From Chthonomonas sp. UBA2785 (GTDB lineage: Bacteria; Armatimonadota; Fimbriimonadia; Fimbriimonadales; Fimbriimonadaceae), in NCBI GenBank assembly GCA_002352215.1, contig DEIB01000056.1:62001-126000 (forward strand): a DNA stretch of 64,000 bases, written 5' to 3'. The notes beneath the pieces are model-generated. The model ran no database searches, was not told the DNA's origin, and saw only the letters and a list, made by a program, of their open reading frames with translations. Each line of letters starts with the position of its first letter. Position 1 is the stretch's first letter. Made by a program: the position numbers and the translations under genes. This document shows positions 45,291 to 53,891 of this stretch, one piece after another.

Positions 45291-46748
45291 CTACCCGATG
45301 AGTTTTTCGATCACCTGGCCGTGCACGTCGGTCAGGCGGAACTCGCGCCCCAGGTGGTTGTAGGTCAGCCGCTCGTGGTTCATACCCATCAGGTGCAAGA
45401 TCGTGGCGTTGATATCGTGCACGTGCACGGGGTCTTCCACCACGTTGTAGCCCAGATCGTCGGTCTGCCCTAGCGAGAGTCCGGCCTTGACGCCGCCCCC
45501 CGCCATCCAGATCGTAAACGCGCGCGGGTGGTGGTCGCGGCCCAAGAACGTCGAGCCATCCCGCTCCTCATTCATGGGCGTGCGGCCAAATTCGCCGCCC
45601 CAAATCACCAGCGTGTCATCCAGCATGCCGCGCTGCTTCAGGTCGGCAATCAGCGCCGCGCAGGCTTGGTCCACCTGGCGGCAGCGCTCGGGCAGGCTCG
45701 TCATGATGTCGTCGCCGGGGTTGGTACCGTGGCTATCCCACCCCCAGTGGTAAAGCTGAATGAAGCGGCAGCCGCGCTCGGCCATGCGCCGCGCCAGCAG
45801 GCAGTTGTTGGCAAAGCTCACCGCGCCGGGTTCGGTGCCGTACATGGCGTGGGTTTCCGGCGATTCGTCGCTCAGGTCGGTCAGTTCGGGCACGCTGGCT
45901 TGCATGCGGTACGCCATCTCGTAGCTGGCGATTCGGGTGGCGATTTCGGGGTCGCCGTGGTCGCTCAGCTTGAGGGCATTCATCTCGCGCAGCGCATCCA
46001 GCATGTGCCGGCGGGAGGTGCGGTCCACCCCATCGGGGTCGGTGACGTACAGCACCGGGTCGCCCTTGCTCCGGAACTCCACGCCCTGATAGTGCGAGGG
46101 CAAGAAGCCGCTACTCCAGCAGGCCTTGCCGCCATCGGGATTGTTCTGGCCGCTCACCAGCACCACAAAGCCGGGGAGGTCTTGGCTCTCGGTGCCGAGA
46201 CCGTAGAGCAGCCACGAGCCGATGCTCGGGCGGCCCGGAAGCTGGTGCCCGGTGTTGAAGAAGATCTGCGCCGGGGCGTGGTTGAACTGGTCGGTTTGCA
46301 CGCTGTGGATGAACGCCAGGTCGTCTGCCACGCGGGCGGTGTGCGGCATCAGACTACTGATCCAGTGGCCGCTCTGTCCGTGCTGTTTGAACTCATACGG
46401 GGACCCCAATAGCTTGGGCGTGCCCTTGATGAAGGCGAAGCGTTCGCCTTCGATGATCTCTTCCGGGATCGGTTCGCGGTCGTGCTGATTGAGCTTGGGT
46501 TTGGGGTCAAACAGGTCGAGCTGAGAAGGCGCCCCCGCCATGAAGAGAAAGATGACGCGCTTGGCCTTGGGGGCAAAGTGCGGCGCCCGCGCGGCAAAGG
46601 GATTGGTGGCCACGGGCGGGGCGGCCAGGGCCGCCGGATTGAGCAGGGAACCCAGCGCCAAGGTGCCGATGCCGTACGACGTCATGCGGAAGAAGTGCCG
46701 CCGCGTGATGTCCTTCAAGATGATTTCGTCGAGTTCGTTCTGGTTCAC
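45291..46748 (-). CDS. DUF1501 domain protein (Tat-exported, sulfatase-like fold)
   Basis: 485 aa. The N-terminus has a twin-arginine signal (TRRHFFRMTSYGIGTLALGSLL), then FLFMAGAPSQLDLFDPKPKLNQHDREPIPE, the typical DUF1501 opening. WGGEFGRTPMNEERDGSTFLGRDHHPRAFTIWMAGGGVK near the end is a further family block. DUF1501 proteins are common in Planctomycetota, where they are paired with PSD1/DUF1549 cytochromes; their substrates are not established. It is the third gene of a minus-strand set with the PSD1 protein and a small cytochrome c. Confidence 0.92.
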   Translation of the reverse strand: MNQNELDEIILKDITRRHFFRMTSYGIGTLALGSLLNPAALAAPPVATNPFAARAPHFAPKAKRVIFLFMAGAPSQLDLFDPKPKLNQHDREPIPEEIIEGERFAFIKGTPKLLGSPYEFKQHGQSGHWISSLMPHTARVADDLAFIHSVQTDQFNHAPAQIFFNTGHQLPGRPSIGSWLLYGLGTESQDLPGFVVLVSGQNNPDGGKACWSSGFLPSHYQGVEFRSKGDPVLYVTDPDGVDRTSRRHMLDALREMNALKLSDHGDPEIATRIASYEMAYRMQASVPELTDLSDESPETHAMYGTEPGAVSFANNCLLARRMAERGCRFIQLYHWGWDSHGTNPGDDIMTSLPERCRQVDQACAALIADLKQRGMLDDTLVIWGGEFGRTPMNEERDGSTFLGRDHHPRAFTIWMAGGGVKAGLSLGQTDDLGYNVVEDPVHVHDINATILHLMGMNHERLTYNHLGREFRLTDVHGQVIEKLIG

Positions 46749-46769
46749 GGTCTTGGGTTCCTGGGGGCG

Positions 46770-49037
46770 TTATTCGCGGGTGATGGCCTCGTCGAGGTTG
46801 AGGAGCAGGCTAGCCAGCATGCGCCAGGAGGCTTCTTCAGCATCCTCGCGCTGGGCGGCGGCAAAGACTTTGGCCTGCAGAGCTTGGTAGTTCTTGAGAA
46901 CTTCGAGTTCTTCCTTGCTAGGTGTGCGGGCAAGGACGAGACGGAAACCTTCTTGGATACGATCCTCTGGCTTCTCGCCATCCATCCGGGCGGACAGGGC
47001 CGCGGCGGCCTCGAGATACACCGGGTCGTTCATCAGCACCAGCGCCTGCAAGGGGGTGTTGGTGCGCACACGTACGTCGGTGCACGCCTCGCGGCTGGTG
47101 GCGTCAAAGGTGAGGAAGCTGGGGTACGGGGCCGTACGCTTCCAGAACGTATAAAGCCCACGGCGGTTCTTATCCTTCGTGGGGTCGGTGATCCACTGGT
47201 CGCCGCTGTAGGGGTTGTCCCAAATGCCCTCGGGCTGCGGGGGGAACACGCTCGGTCCGCCCATCGAGAGGTCCAGCAGACCGCTCACGAAGAGGGCGTT
47301 GTCGCGGATCATCTCGGCTTCCATGCGGTAGCGCGGGGCGCGGCCGAGGTAGCGGTTGTCGGGATCCCAGGCGCGCATGGCGTCGGTCACCGCACTGGAT
47401 TGCCGGTAGGTGCGGCTGGTCACGATGGTGCGGATCAGCTTCTTGAGGCTCCAGCCTTGATCTCGGAAATCTACGGCGAGGTAATCGAGGAGTTCGGGGT
47501 GGGAGGGAGCCTCGGACTGGGTGCCGAAGTCGCCGGGCGTCTTGACGATGCCGAGGCCGAAGATCAATTCCCAAATTCGGTTGACGGTAACCCGGGCGGT
47601 GAGGGGGTTATCGCGGTGGGTGAGCCACTGCGCCAGACCCAGGCGATTGAGCGGCATTTCTGGCTGCCACGGGGCCAGGTTTTCCGGCACTCCGGCGGGG
47701 ACCACCTCGCCCGGAGCCAGGTAAACCCCGCCCTCGCGGATGGGGGTCTCGGGCTTGCGCTCTTTGGATTCTTGGAGAACAAGGGTGGTCGCTTTCTCCA
47801 GCGATTCTCGCTCCTTCTTGATCTTTTCGAGCGCGGCTTTGCGCGCATCGCTTTCGGGGGACGAAAGCAAGAACTCCTCGCGCTTCTTGATCCGCTCCAC
47901 GTAAGGGCTTACTTCTTCCGGGGTCAGGGCGAGCAGCGGTTCGTCCGCACTCTCCCAAAAGGCCAGGGTTTCGTAGAAATCCTTCTGCGAAATCGGATCA
48001 AATTTGTGGTCGTGGCACTGGGCGCACCCGGTGCTGCTGGCCATCCACACGGTGCCCGTTACAGCGGCCCGGTCCACCAGCACTTGCCAGCGCTGCTCTT
48101 GCGGGTCGGTGCCACCCTCCTCATTCAGCATAGTATTGCGGTGGAAACCCGTCGCAATCAGTTGCTCGCGAGTGGGCGCGTCCAGCAGGTCTCCGGCAAT
48201 CTGCTCAGTGGTGAATTGGTCAAACGGCTTGTCGGCGTTGAACGACTTGATCACGTAATCGCGCCACGCCCAGTTCTGGCGGCCGAGGTCCTTTTCGTAG
48301 CCATTGCTGTCGGCGTAGCGGGCGAGGTCCAGCCACATGCGGGCCAGGCGTTCGCCGTATTGCGGCGAGGCCAGCAGACGATCTACCACACGCTCGTAGG
48401 CATCGGGGCGGGTGTCAGCTAAGAAAGCGTCCACTTCCTCGGGGGTCGGGGGGAGTCCGGTGAGGTCCAGCGAAAGCCGCCGAATCAGCGTGGTGCGCGA
48501 GGCCTCCGGTGAGAAAGAGTGGCCTTGTTCGGCCAGCTTTTTACCCACAAAGTAGTCGATAGGGTGGGCGCCTTCCGGAACGCTCGGCTTCTGCGGAGGG
48601 ACGTACGCCCAGTGCCGTAGGTCCACACCCTCAGGGGTCGGCTTGGCGCCGGCCTTGATCCAGGCGCGGATGGTCTCGGTCTTCTCCGGACTCAGCGGGG
48701 CAAAGCCCAGGGGCATCTGCGGCTTGCCGCCATGCCCCAGGATGCGGCGCATGAGGTTGCTGGCCTCGGGGTCGCCGGCCACCACGTTGTTGTCGGCCTG
48801 GCCGCCTTCCATCGTGGTCTCATAGGTGGTCAAGTCGAGGAAGGCGCTGCTGGTATCCGGGTTGTGGCAGGCGGTGCAGTGGCCCTTGAGAATGGGCAGG
48901 ACATCTTTTTCAAAGGTCGGAATCTCCTCACGCGCCGCAACGATCGGGGTAGGCGCGGCCTGAAGCCAGGTCTGGCTGACAAACGGGGCCGCCGCCACCA
49001 GCCACAGCAAGTGCCGATTCCAACCTTTGAAGTTCAT
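46770..49037 (-). CDS. Planctomycete-type cytochrome c with DUF1549 and DUF1553 (PSD1) domains
   Basis: 755 aa. A signal peptide (about 1-28) leads to the PSCyt1 haem site C54-x2-C57-H58 in KGHCTACHNP. A PSCyt2 (DUF1549) block follows (RLSLDLTGLPPTPEEVDAFLAD, MWLDLARYADSNGYEKD), with a second CxxCH at Cys338-Cys341-His342. The C-terminal DUF1553 block begins near NRLGLAQWLTHRDNPLTARVTVNRIW. Such proteins are predicted periplasmic redox enzymes, partnered with DUF1501; function unproven. It is separated from DUF1501 by 21 nt and from the upstream cytochrome gene by 15 nt. Confidence 0.92.
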   Translation of the reverse strand: MNFKGWNRHLLWLVAAAPFVSQTWLQAAPTPIVAAREEIPTFEKDVLPILKGHCTACHNPDTSSAFLDLTTYETTMEGGQADNNVVAGDPEASNLMRRILGHGGKPQMPLGFAPLSPEKTETIRAWIKAGAKPTPEGVDLRHWAYVPPQKPSVPEGAHPIDYFVGKKLAEQGHSFSPEASRTTLIRRLSLDLTGLPPTPEEVDAFLADTRPDAYERVVDRLLASPQYGERLARMWLDLARYADSNGYEKDLGRQNWAWRDYVIKSFNADKPFDQFTTEQIAGDLLDAPTREQLIATGFHRNTMLNEEGGTDPQEQRWQVLVDRAAVTGTVWMASSTGCAQCHDHKFDPISQKDFYETLAFWESADEPLLALTPEEVSPYVERIKKREEFLLSSPESDARKAALEKIKKERESLEKATTLVLQESKERKPETPIREGGVYLAPGEVVPAGVPENLAPWQPEMPLNRLGLAQWLTHRDNPLTARVTVNRIWELIFGLGIVKTPGDFGTQSEAPSHPELLDYLAVDFRDQGWSLKKLIRTIVTSRTYRQSSAVTDAMRAWDPDNRYLGRAPRYRMEAEMIRDNALFVSGLLDLSMGGPSVFPPQPEGIWDNPYSGDQWITDPTKDKNRRGLYTFWKRTAPYPSFLTFDATSREACTDVRVRTNTPLQALVLMNDPVYLEAAAALSARMDGEKPEDRIQEGFRLVLARTPSKEELEVLKNYQALQAKVFAAAQREDAEEASWRMLASLLLNLDEAITRE

Positions 49038-49052
49038 AGACTCAGCGCCGGT

Positions 49053-49448
49053 TTAGCCCTTCTTGGCTCCGTCTTGGATCCACTTGCGGATGATGTTTTC
49101 CTTGGCAGCGCTGAGGGGAGCCTGGCCCTTGGGCATGCGCGGCTTGTTATCCAGGCCCTTGATGCGGCGGAGCATCACGCTCTCATCCGGCTTGCCGGCC
49201 ACCACATGCTTAGGCGTCACGCCGCCCTTCATGGTGCTTTCGTAGGTGCTCAGGTCCAGGCCACCCTTGGCGTTGCCTTGGCGGTGGCAGCCTACGCAGC
49301 TTTGCTGGAGGATGGGCTTGACGTTGGCGTTGAAGGTGGTTACCGTTTGGCGGTCAACCGGCGGTTGGGAAGAACTCGGGATGGCTAAGGCCAGTGCCAG
49401 CGGCAGTGCGCTGAGGCTGAGCATGAGAGGCAGTTGTCGGCGGCCCAT
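49053..49448 (-). CDS. Small planctomycete-type cytochrome c
   Basis: 131 aa from the ATG at 49448. A signal peptide (MGRRQLPLMLSLSALPLALALA) and one haem site, C51-x2-C54-H55 in QSCVGCHRQGNAKGGLDLSTYESTMKGG. It is closely similar to the PSCyt1 part of the next gene (DLTTYETTMEGG there), so one probably arose by duplication. TATCAT ends 7 nt before the ATG without a ribosome site, so the three-gene operon may begin with a leaderless message. The longer reading frame to 49655 runs into nuoF and was rejected. Confidence 0.88.
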   Translation of the reverse strand: MGRRQLPLMLSLSALPLALALAIPSSSQPPVDRQTVTTFNANVKPILQQSCVGCHRQGNAKGGLDLSTYESTMKGGVTPKHVVAGKPDESVMLRRIKGLDNKPRMPKGQAPLSAAKENIIRKWIQDGAKKG

Positions 49449-49455
49449 GTGCCCT

Positions 49456-49461
49456 ATGATA
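49456..49461 (-). promoter_or_regulatory. Candidate -10 box of leaderless cytochrome operon
   Basis: Minus-strand TATCAT (5 of 6) ending 7 nt before the ATG at 49448. It lies just downstream of the nuoF hairpin (49467-49506). Confidence 0.5.
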
Positions 49462-49466
49462 CGATG

Positions 49467-49506
49467 ATCCTTCCCCCAGATGCACTTTTTTGCAAGGGGG
49501 AAGGAT
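49467..49506 (-). terminator. Hairpin between nuoF and the cytochrome operon
   Basis: ATCCTTCCCCC (49467-49477) pairs perfectly with GGGGGAAGGAT (49496-49506). The 18-nt loop contains a further short GCA/TGC pair. It lies 10 nt after the nuoF stop and before the next -10 box. There is no T-run downstream, so termination is likely but not certain. Confidence 0.55.
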
Positions 49507-49516
49507 GAAACGAAGG

Positions 49517-50851
49517 TCAGACCGCGGAGAAGGCGCGCTGCGCCCAGCGCGGGGCCATGGCGCGGGCTTCGGGCGTATCCACCATGCTGCGACCGTTCTT
49601 GATGAAGTACTCGAACTCCTCGGGGAACTTCTTGATCGCGCCGGCCACCGGCCAAGCGGCGGCGTCGCCCAGTCCGCAGAAGCTGCGGCCATCAATCTGC
49701 TTGGTGATTTCCATCAGCAGGTCCATGTCGCCGGGCTGGCCATTGCCGCGCAGGATGCGCTCCAGAATCTGCAGCATCCACTTGGTGCCTTCGCGGCACG
49801 GGGTGCACTTGCCGCAACTCTCCATCGCGTAGAACTGGGCGGTGCGCCAGGTGTAACTGACGATGCAGGTGTGCTCATTGAGGAACATACAGCCGCCGCT
49901 ACCCACCATGGAGCCGGTTTCCCATAGCTCTTCGTAGGCAAGAATGGCGTTTTGGCAGTCCTCGGCGTTCAGCATCGGCACGCTCGAGCCGCCCGGCACA
50001 CAGGCCTTGAGGGCGCCGCCCTTCATGCCTCCGGCCAGGTCCAGCAATTCCATGAGCGGGGTGCCGAACTCGATCTCGTAGTTGCCCGGCTTGTTCACGT
50101 GGGCGCTAACGCTGAAGATCTTTGTGCCCCGGCTGTTCTTGGTGTTGGCGCCGAGGGTGACGTACCACTCGCCGCCCTTGGCCAGAATCGGCACGGCGGC
50201 GGCGTAGGTTTCCACGTTGTTGATGATGGTGGGCTGATCCCACACCCCGGCCACTGTCGGTAGGGGCGCGTGCGGGAACTTGAGGCGGGGCATGCCGCGC
50301 TCGCCCATCAGGCTGCTCATCAGGGCGCTTTCTTCGCCGCATTCGTAGCTGCCCGCCCCCATGTGGAGGTAGAGGTCGAAATTGAGGCCCGTGCCCAGGA
50401 TGTTCTGGCCGAGATAGCCGTGGGCGTAGGCTTCGTCGATGGCGGCGCGGAGAGACTTGGCCGCATCCACAAACTCACCTCGGATGTAGATGTAGCCCGC
50501 ATCGGCCTGGGTGGCCAGCGCGGCGATGGTCATCCCTTCAATCACCAAGAAGGGCGTGGATTCCATCAGCTGCTTGTCTTTGAAGGTGCCGGGCTCGCCT
50601 TCGTCGGCGTTGCAAATCAGGTAGTGCGGGCGGGTCTTTTCCTTCTCAATGCCGTTCCACTTGATCCAGGTGGGGAAGCCCGCGCCCCCTCGGCCGCGCA
50701 GGCCGCTGGTCTTGATTTCGTCAATGATGGCCTGGCGTTCCATACCCTTGGCGCGGTTGAGTGCGGCGTAGCCGCCCCGGGCCAGGTAGCCGTGCAACGT
50801 GCGGTACTCAGGCACATCGGTGTGTTCGAGAAGGAGCTTGTATTCGGCCAT
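49517..50851 (-). CDS. nuoF: NADH-quinone oxidoreductase subunit F
   Basis: 444 aa. GLRGRGGAGFPTWIKW is the NADH-binding glycine loop, ICNADEGEPGTFKDK the FMN region, and ESCGKCTPCREGTKWM with a later FCGLGD gives the four ligands of the 4Fe-4S cluster N3. It forms the NADH-oxidising tip of complex I with NuoE. It follows nuoE by 2 nt on the same strand, so the two are co-translated. nuoG does not follow; the next gene is a cytochrome. Confidence 0.97.
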   Translation of the reverse strand: MAEYKLLLEHTDVPEYRTLHGYLARGGYAALNRAKGMERQAIIDEIKTSGLRGRGGAGFPTWIKWNGIEKEKTRPHYLICNADEGEPGTFKDKQLMESTPFLVIEGMTIAALATQADAGYIYIRGEFVDAAKSLRAAIDEAYAHGYLGQNILGTGLNFDLYLHMGAGSYECGEESALMSSLMGERGMPRLKFPHAPLPTVAGVWDQPTIINNVETYAAAVPILAKGGEWYVTLGANTKNSRGTKIFSVSAHVNKPGNYEIEFGTPLMELLDLAGGMKGGALKACVPGGSSVPMLNAEDCQNAILAYEELWETGSMVGSGGCMFLNEHTCIVSYTWRTAQFYAMESCGKCTPCREGTKWMLQILERILRGNGQPGDMDLLMEITKQIDGRSFCGLGDAAAWPVAGAIKKFPEEFEYFIKNGRSMVDTPEARAMAPRWAQRAFSAV

Positions 50852-50853
50852 GG

Positions 50854-51468
50854 TTACTTTGCACGCTCCGTATCGCGGAGGTGGACTTGGACAATGCTAT
50901 CGGCGAGCTGCACCACGGCAGAACTATCCTCGTTGCGCAGGCGGTCCAGCAGGGCGTCAATGTCGGCTTCGGTCACCGGGCCAACGTATTGGTCGCCAAC
51001 CTGCAGCACCGGGGCGCGGTCGCAGGCGTCTAGGCACTCCACTTCGTGGATGGTGAAGACGCCGTCGGGGGTGGTTTCGCCCAGCTTCACGCCGAGCTTG
51101 GCTTCCAGGTAATCGGCAATGCGGTAAGCGCCGCACATGTGGCAGCTCAGGCAGGTGCACACTTCAATCATGTGGCGGCCCGGCTGGTGGGCCGTGGTGT
51201 ACATGGAATAGAACGTGGCCACGCCTTCGACTTCGGCGTAACTGCGGTGGAGCCGGTGAGCGACTTCGGCGATGGCGGCGGGACTGAGATAGCCGTCGTA
51301 TTCGCGCTGGGCAATCCAGAGTCCGGGCAGGATGCAGGCCTTCTCGGTGGGGTAGTGGGTCCGCAGGGCGTCCAGTTCGGCGATGGCCTTGTCCGAGAAA
51401 CGTAACTCCAGTTGGTCGGGGGCCGGGGCCTTGGGGCGCTGGGCACCCAACTGAATCAACTCGCTCAC
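50854..51468 (-). CDS. nuoE: NADH-quinone oxidoreductase subunit E
   Basis: 204 aa from a GTG. The thioredoxin-like 2Fe-2S domain has the four cysteines in C-x4-C (VCTCLSCHMCG) and C-x3-C (ECLDACDRAP). The N-terminal helical part (FSDKAIAELDALRTHYPTEKACILPGLWIAQ) is typical. It passes electrons near the FMN of complex I. TAGAAT ends 6 nt before the GTG, indicating its own, possibly leaderless, promoter separate from nuoD, which lies beyond htpX. Confidence 0.95.
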   Translation of the reverse strand: MSELIQLGAQRPKAPAPDQLELRFSDKAIAELDALRTHYPTEKACILPGLWIAQREYDGYLSPAAIAEVAHRLHRSYAEVEGVATFYSMYTTAHQPGRHMIEVCTCLSCHMCGAYRIADYLEAKLGVKLGETTPDGVFTIHEVECLDACDRAPVLQVGDQYVGPVTEADIDALLDRLRNEDSSAVVQLADSIVQVHLRDTERAK

Positions 51469-51474
51469 GTTCCT

Positions 51475-51480
51475 ATTCTA
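51475..51480 (-). promoter_or_regulatory. Candidate -10 box of nuoEF
   Basis: Minus-strand TAGAAT (5 of 6) ending 6 nt before the GTG at 51468. Confidence 0.45.
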
Positions 51481-51562
51481 CGCAGTTCGGAGGTCGGAAT
51501 TGGGGGCACCGGCCCGATGGAGTTGCCAGCCTTCCGAATTAGGACAAAGGGAATGTACAGAG

Positions 51563-51593
51563 AACCCCTCCCGGACAAGGTCCGAGAGGGGTT
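51563..51593 (-). terminator. Terminator after htpX-like gene
   Basis: AACCCCTC (51563-51570) pairs with GAGGGGTT (51586-51593), and the inner GGAC/GTCC extends the stem. It lies 23 nt beyond the htpX stop. The stem itself ends in TT on the plus strand, so it may work in both directions. Confidence 0.6.
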
Positions 51594-51616
51594 TGTTGGT
51601 TGTGGCGAGCGGGGCC

Positions 51617-52498
51617 TTACTGGCCGCGCTGCAGGGCTTCGATGCGCTTTTCCAGCGGCGGGTGCGTGCTTGTGAGCAGCGCCCAGCCGGGGTGGTTTGA
51701 GATCTTCATCGTGGCCATGGCGGGGTGACGCGTATCAATCGCCTGGCTGTTCCGCTGCAGGGCGCGCAAGGCGGCAATCATTTTGTCGCGACCAGCAATG
51801 CGGCCCGCAAAAGCGTCGGCTTGGTACTCGCGGTAGCGGCTGAACGCATTCACCACCAGCGAACCCAGGATGCCGAACACGATCTGCAGCACGATGTTCA
51901 CGACGATAAACACCAAGAACGCCATTTCTTCTCTCACGGCCGAGGCTGCGACCCGCGCGATGATGCGAGCGAAGAAGACCACGAACGTGTTGATGACGCC
52001 TTGAATGAGCGTCTGCGTGACCATGTCGCCATTGGCGATGTGGCCAACTTCGTGAGCGGAGACCGCTTCCACTTCGTCCTGGCTCATCTGAGAGAGCAGG
52101 CCCGAACTGAACGCAACGAGGGAGTTGCTCTTGCTCGGCCCCGTGGCGAAGGCGTTGACTTCCGGCGAATCGTAGACGCCGACTTCCGGCATCTTCTTGA
52201 GGCCGGCGGCTCGCGCCTGAGCGTGCACCGTGTCCAATAGCCAGCGGTCGTAGCCGTTGAGGTTGGCTCCGGGGTTCAGAACCTTGACGCCCATGAACGT
52301 CTTGGCGACCCACTTACTGATCAGAAGGCTAATGAAGGCCCCGGAGAAACCAACGATGACGGCCACGACGGCATCGAAGACCAGGCTTCCGGAGAGCTTG
52401 ACTCCGAAGCCTTCCAACAAGGCCATGACTAACGTGAACGTGATCATCACGGCGATGTTCACGATAACGAACAAAGCAATACGCTTGAGGATGGACAT
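51617..52498 (-). CDS. htpX: HtpX-like membrane zinc protease (M48)
   Basis: 293 aa. Two N-terminal helices (about 5-27 and 40-60) precede the metalloprotease domain with H149-E-V-G-H153, then a further hydrophobic pair (about 163-210) and a downstream REYQADAFAG block with the third zinc ligand. HtpX is a membrane-bound quality-control protease. It lies alone between nuoD and nuoE with its own -10 box (TATGAT) and its own terminator, so it is probably not part of the complex I transcript. Confidence 0.93.
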   Translation of the reverse strand: MSILKRIALFVIVNIAVMITFTLVMALLEGFGVKLSGSLVFDAVVAVIVGFSGAFISLLISKWVAKTFMGVKVLNPGANLNGYDRWLLDTVHAQARAAGLKKMPEVGVYDSPEVNAFATGPSKSNSLVAFSSGLLSQMSQDEVEAVSAHEVGHIANGDMVTQTLIQGVINTFVVFFARIIARVAASAVREEMAFLVFIVVNIVLQIVFGILGSLVVNAFSRYREYQADAFAGRIAGRDKMIAALRALQRNSQAIDTRHPAMATMKISNHPGWALLTSTHPPLEKRIEALQRGQ

Positions 52499-52507
52499 CC
52501 TAGCTAC

Positions 52508-52513
52508 ATCATA
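52508..52513 (-). promoter_or_regulatory. Candidate -10 box of htpX-like gene
   Basis: Minus-strand TATGAT (5 of 6) ending 9 nt before the ATG at 52498. The message would have a leader of about 2 nt. Confidence 0.45.
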
Positions 52514-52584
52514 CGGACAAATGGACCGAACTGTGCAGTCCGATCCACCCTAATGCCCAAAAAAGTACAGATTGATGCGGAGGC

Positions 52585-53802
52585 TTAGCGGTCGATCTCA
52601 CCAAGCACGATATCAATCGAGCCGATGATGGCGATGACGTCCGCGATCAGGCGTCCTTCAGCCATCACTTCCAGCGACTTGAGGTTCATAAATGAACTGG
52701 GTCGCTCGTGCCATCGGTAGGGGCGATTGGTGCCGTCGCTGACGATGTAGAAGCCAAGTTCGCCCTTCGAGCCTTCCACACAACCGTAGGCTTCGCCCAC
52801 CGGCGGCCGGAAGCCTTCGGTGTAGAGCTTAAAGTGGTGGATGACAGCTTCCATACTCGTATCGAGTTCGCTACGGGTCGGCGGGGACACCTTGCGATCG
52901 AGCGTGTTATAGGGGCCGGAGGGAAGTCCGTCAATCGCCTGGCGGAGGATCTTGCAGGACTCCTTCATTTCGGCAATGCGGACGAGGAAGCGGTCGTACA
53001 CGTCGCCGTGCTGGCCAACCGGGATCAAGAAATCAAAGTCTTCGTAGCTGCAATACGGGTTGCTCTTGCGCAGGTCCCACGCCACGCCGCTGGCGCGCGC
53101 GATCGGGCCGCTGCAACCGAGGGCGAGGGCCTCGGGGCCGGTGAGAACACCCACACCGGTGCTGCGTTCCTTCCAAATCGGGTTGTTGACAAGCAGATCT
53201 TCCACCACCCCGAGTTCCTTCGGGAACTCTTCCAGGAAGTTGCGGAGCTTGACTTCAAAGCCATCGGGGATGTCGCCGCGCAGGCCGCCGGGGACAATCC
53301 AGCTCGGCATCATGCGCACGCCCGAGAACATTTCGAACATGTCCAGCACCATTTCGCGCTGCTGCATGATGTAGAAGAACGGCGTCATCGCGCCCATATC
53401 CAATGCGTGCGTACCGAGCCATACACAGTGGCTGGCCAGGCGGCTCAGCTCGGCCAAAATGACGCGCAGGTATTGACCGCGTTTGGGAACTTCGATCCCC
53501 AGAAGCTTCTCCACCGCCAGGGCGTGCGCCAGGTTGTTGCCGTTCGCATTCAGGTAATCCATGCGGTCGGTCATCACCACGCACTTGTGGTAAGTCTGGT
53601 ATTCGGCCTCTTTCTCCATGCCCGTGTGGAGGTAGCCGATCACACATTTGGCCTTGACGATCGTCTCGCCGTCCAGTTCGCAGATCACGCGGAGGACGCC
53701 GTGGGTGCTGGGGTGTTGGGGCCCCATATTCACGATCATCGTGCCTTCGCTCTCCTGGGTGAAGATCGTCTCCGTGCTGGGCATAAAGAGGTCGCTACTC
53801 AT
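52585..53802 (-). CDS. nuoD: NADH-quinone oxidoreductase subunit D
   Basis: 405 aa. NMGPQHPSTHGVLRVICELDGE is the family hallmark, followed by IGYLHTGMEKEAEYQTY, MPSWIVPGGLRGDIP and the C-terminal GSIDIVLGEIDR. NuoD lines the quinone pocket of complex I; His and Tyr of the quinone site lie in the conserved N-terminal and LHTG regions. It is a separate NuoD, not the NuoCD fusion. The ATG follows AAGG. Upstream are five prepilin genes and a terminator rather than nuoC, so it must have its own promoter. Confidence 0.97.
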   Translation of the reverse strand: MSSDLFMPSTETIFTQESEGTMIVNMGPQHPSTHGVLRVICELDGETIVKAKCVIGYLHTGMEKEAEYQTYHKCVVMTDRMDYLNANGNNLAHALAVEKLLGIEVPKRGQYLRVILAELSRLASHCVWLGTHALDMGAMTPFFYIMQQREMVLDMFEMFSGVRMMPSWIVPGGLRGDIPDGFEVKLRNFLEEFPKELGVVEDLLVNNPIWKERSTGVGVLTGPEALALGCSGPIARASGVAWDLRKSNPYCSYEDFDFLIPVGQHGDVYDRFLVRIAEMKESCKILRQAIDGLPSGPYNTLDRKVSPPTRSELDTSMEAVIHHFKLYTEGFRPPVGEAYGCVEGSKGELGFYIVSDGTNRPYRWHERPSSFMNLKSLEVMAEGRLIADVIAIIGSIDIVLGEIDR

Positions 53803-53839
53803 GGCCTTATGTGCTGGGTTCTAGGGTACCGGAAAAGAG

Positions 53840-53875
53840 AAAGCCCCGCCCCGACTTTGTCGGAGCAGGGCCTTT
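53840..53875 (-). terminator. Terminator after prepilin paralog 1
   Basis: Central stem CCGAC/GTCGG, then a mismatched region, and an outer stem AAAGCCC/GGGCCTTT with one bulge. It separates the prepilin array from nuoD. Confidence 0.6.
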
Positions 53876-53891
53876 GGAACCTAACTTAGAG

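Noticed and set aside
46482..48422. 646-codon plus-strand open frame opposite the PSD1 gene, and a 676-codon minus-strand frame opposite thrS (36441-38471)
   Set aside because: Both lie over unmistakable protein families on the other strand and show low-complexity, Arg/His/Val-rich translations.
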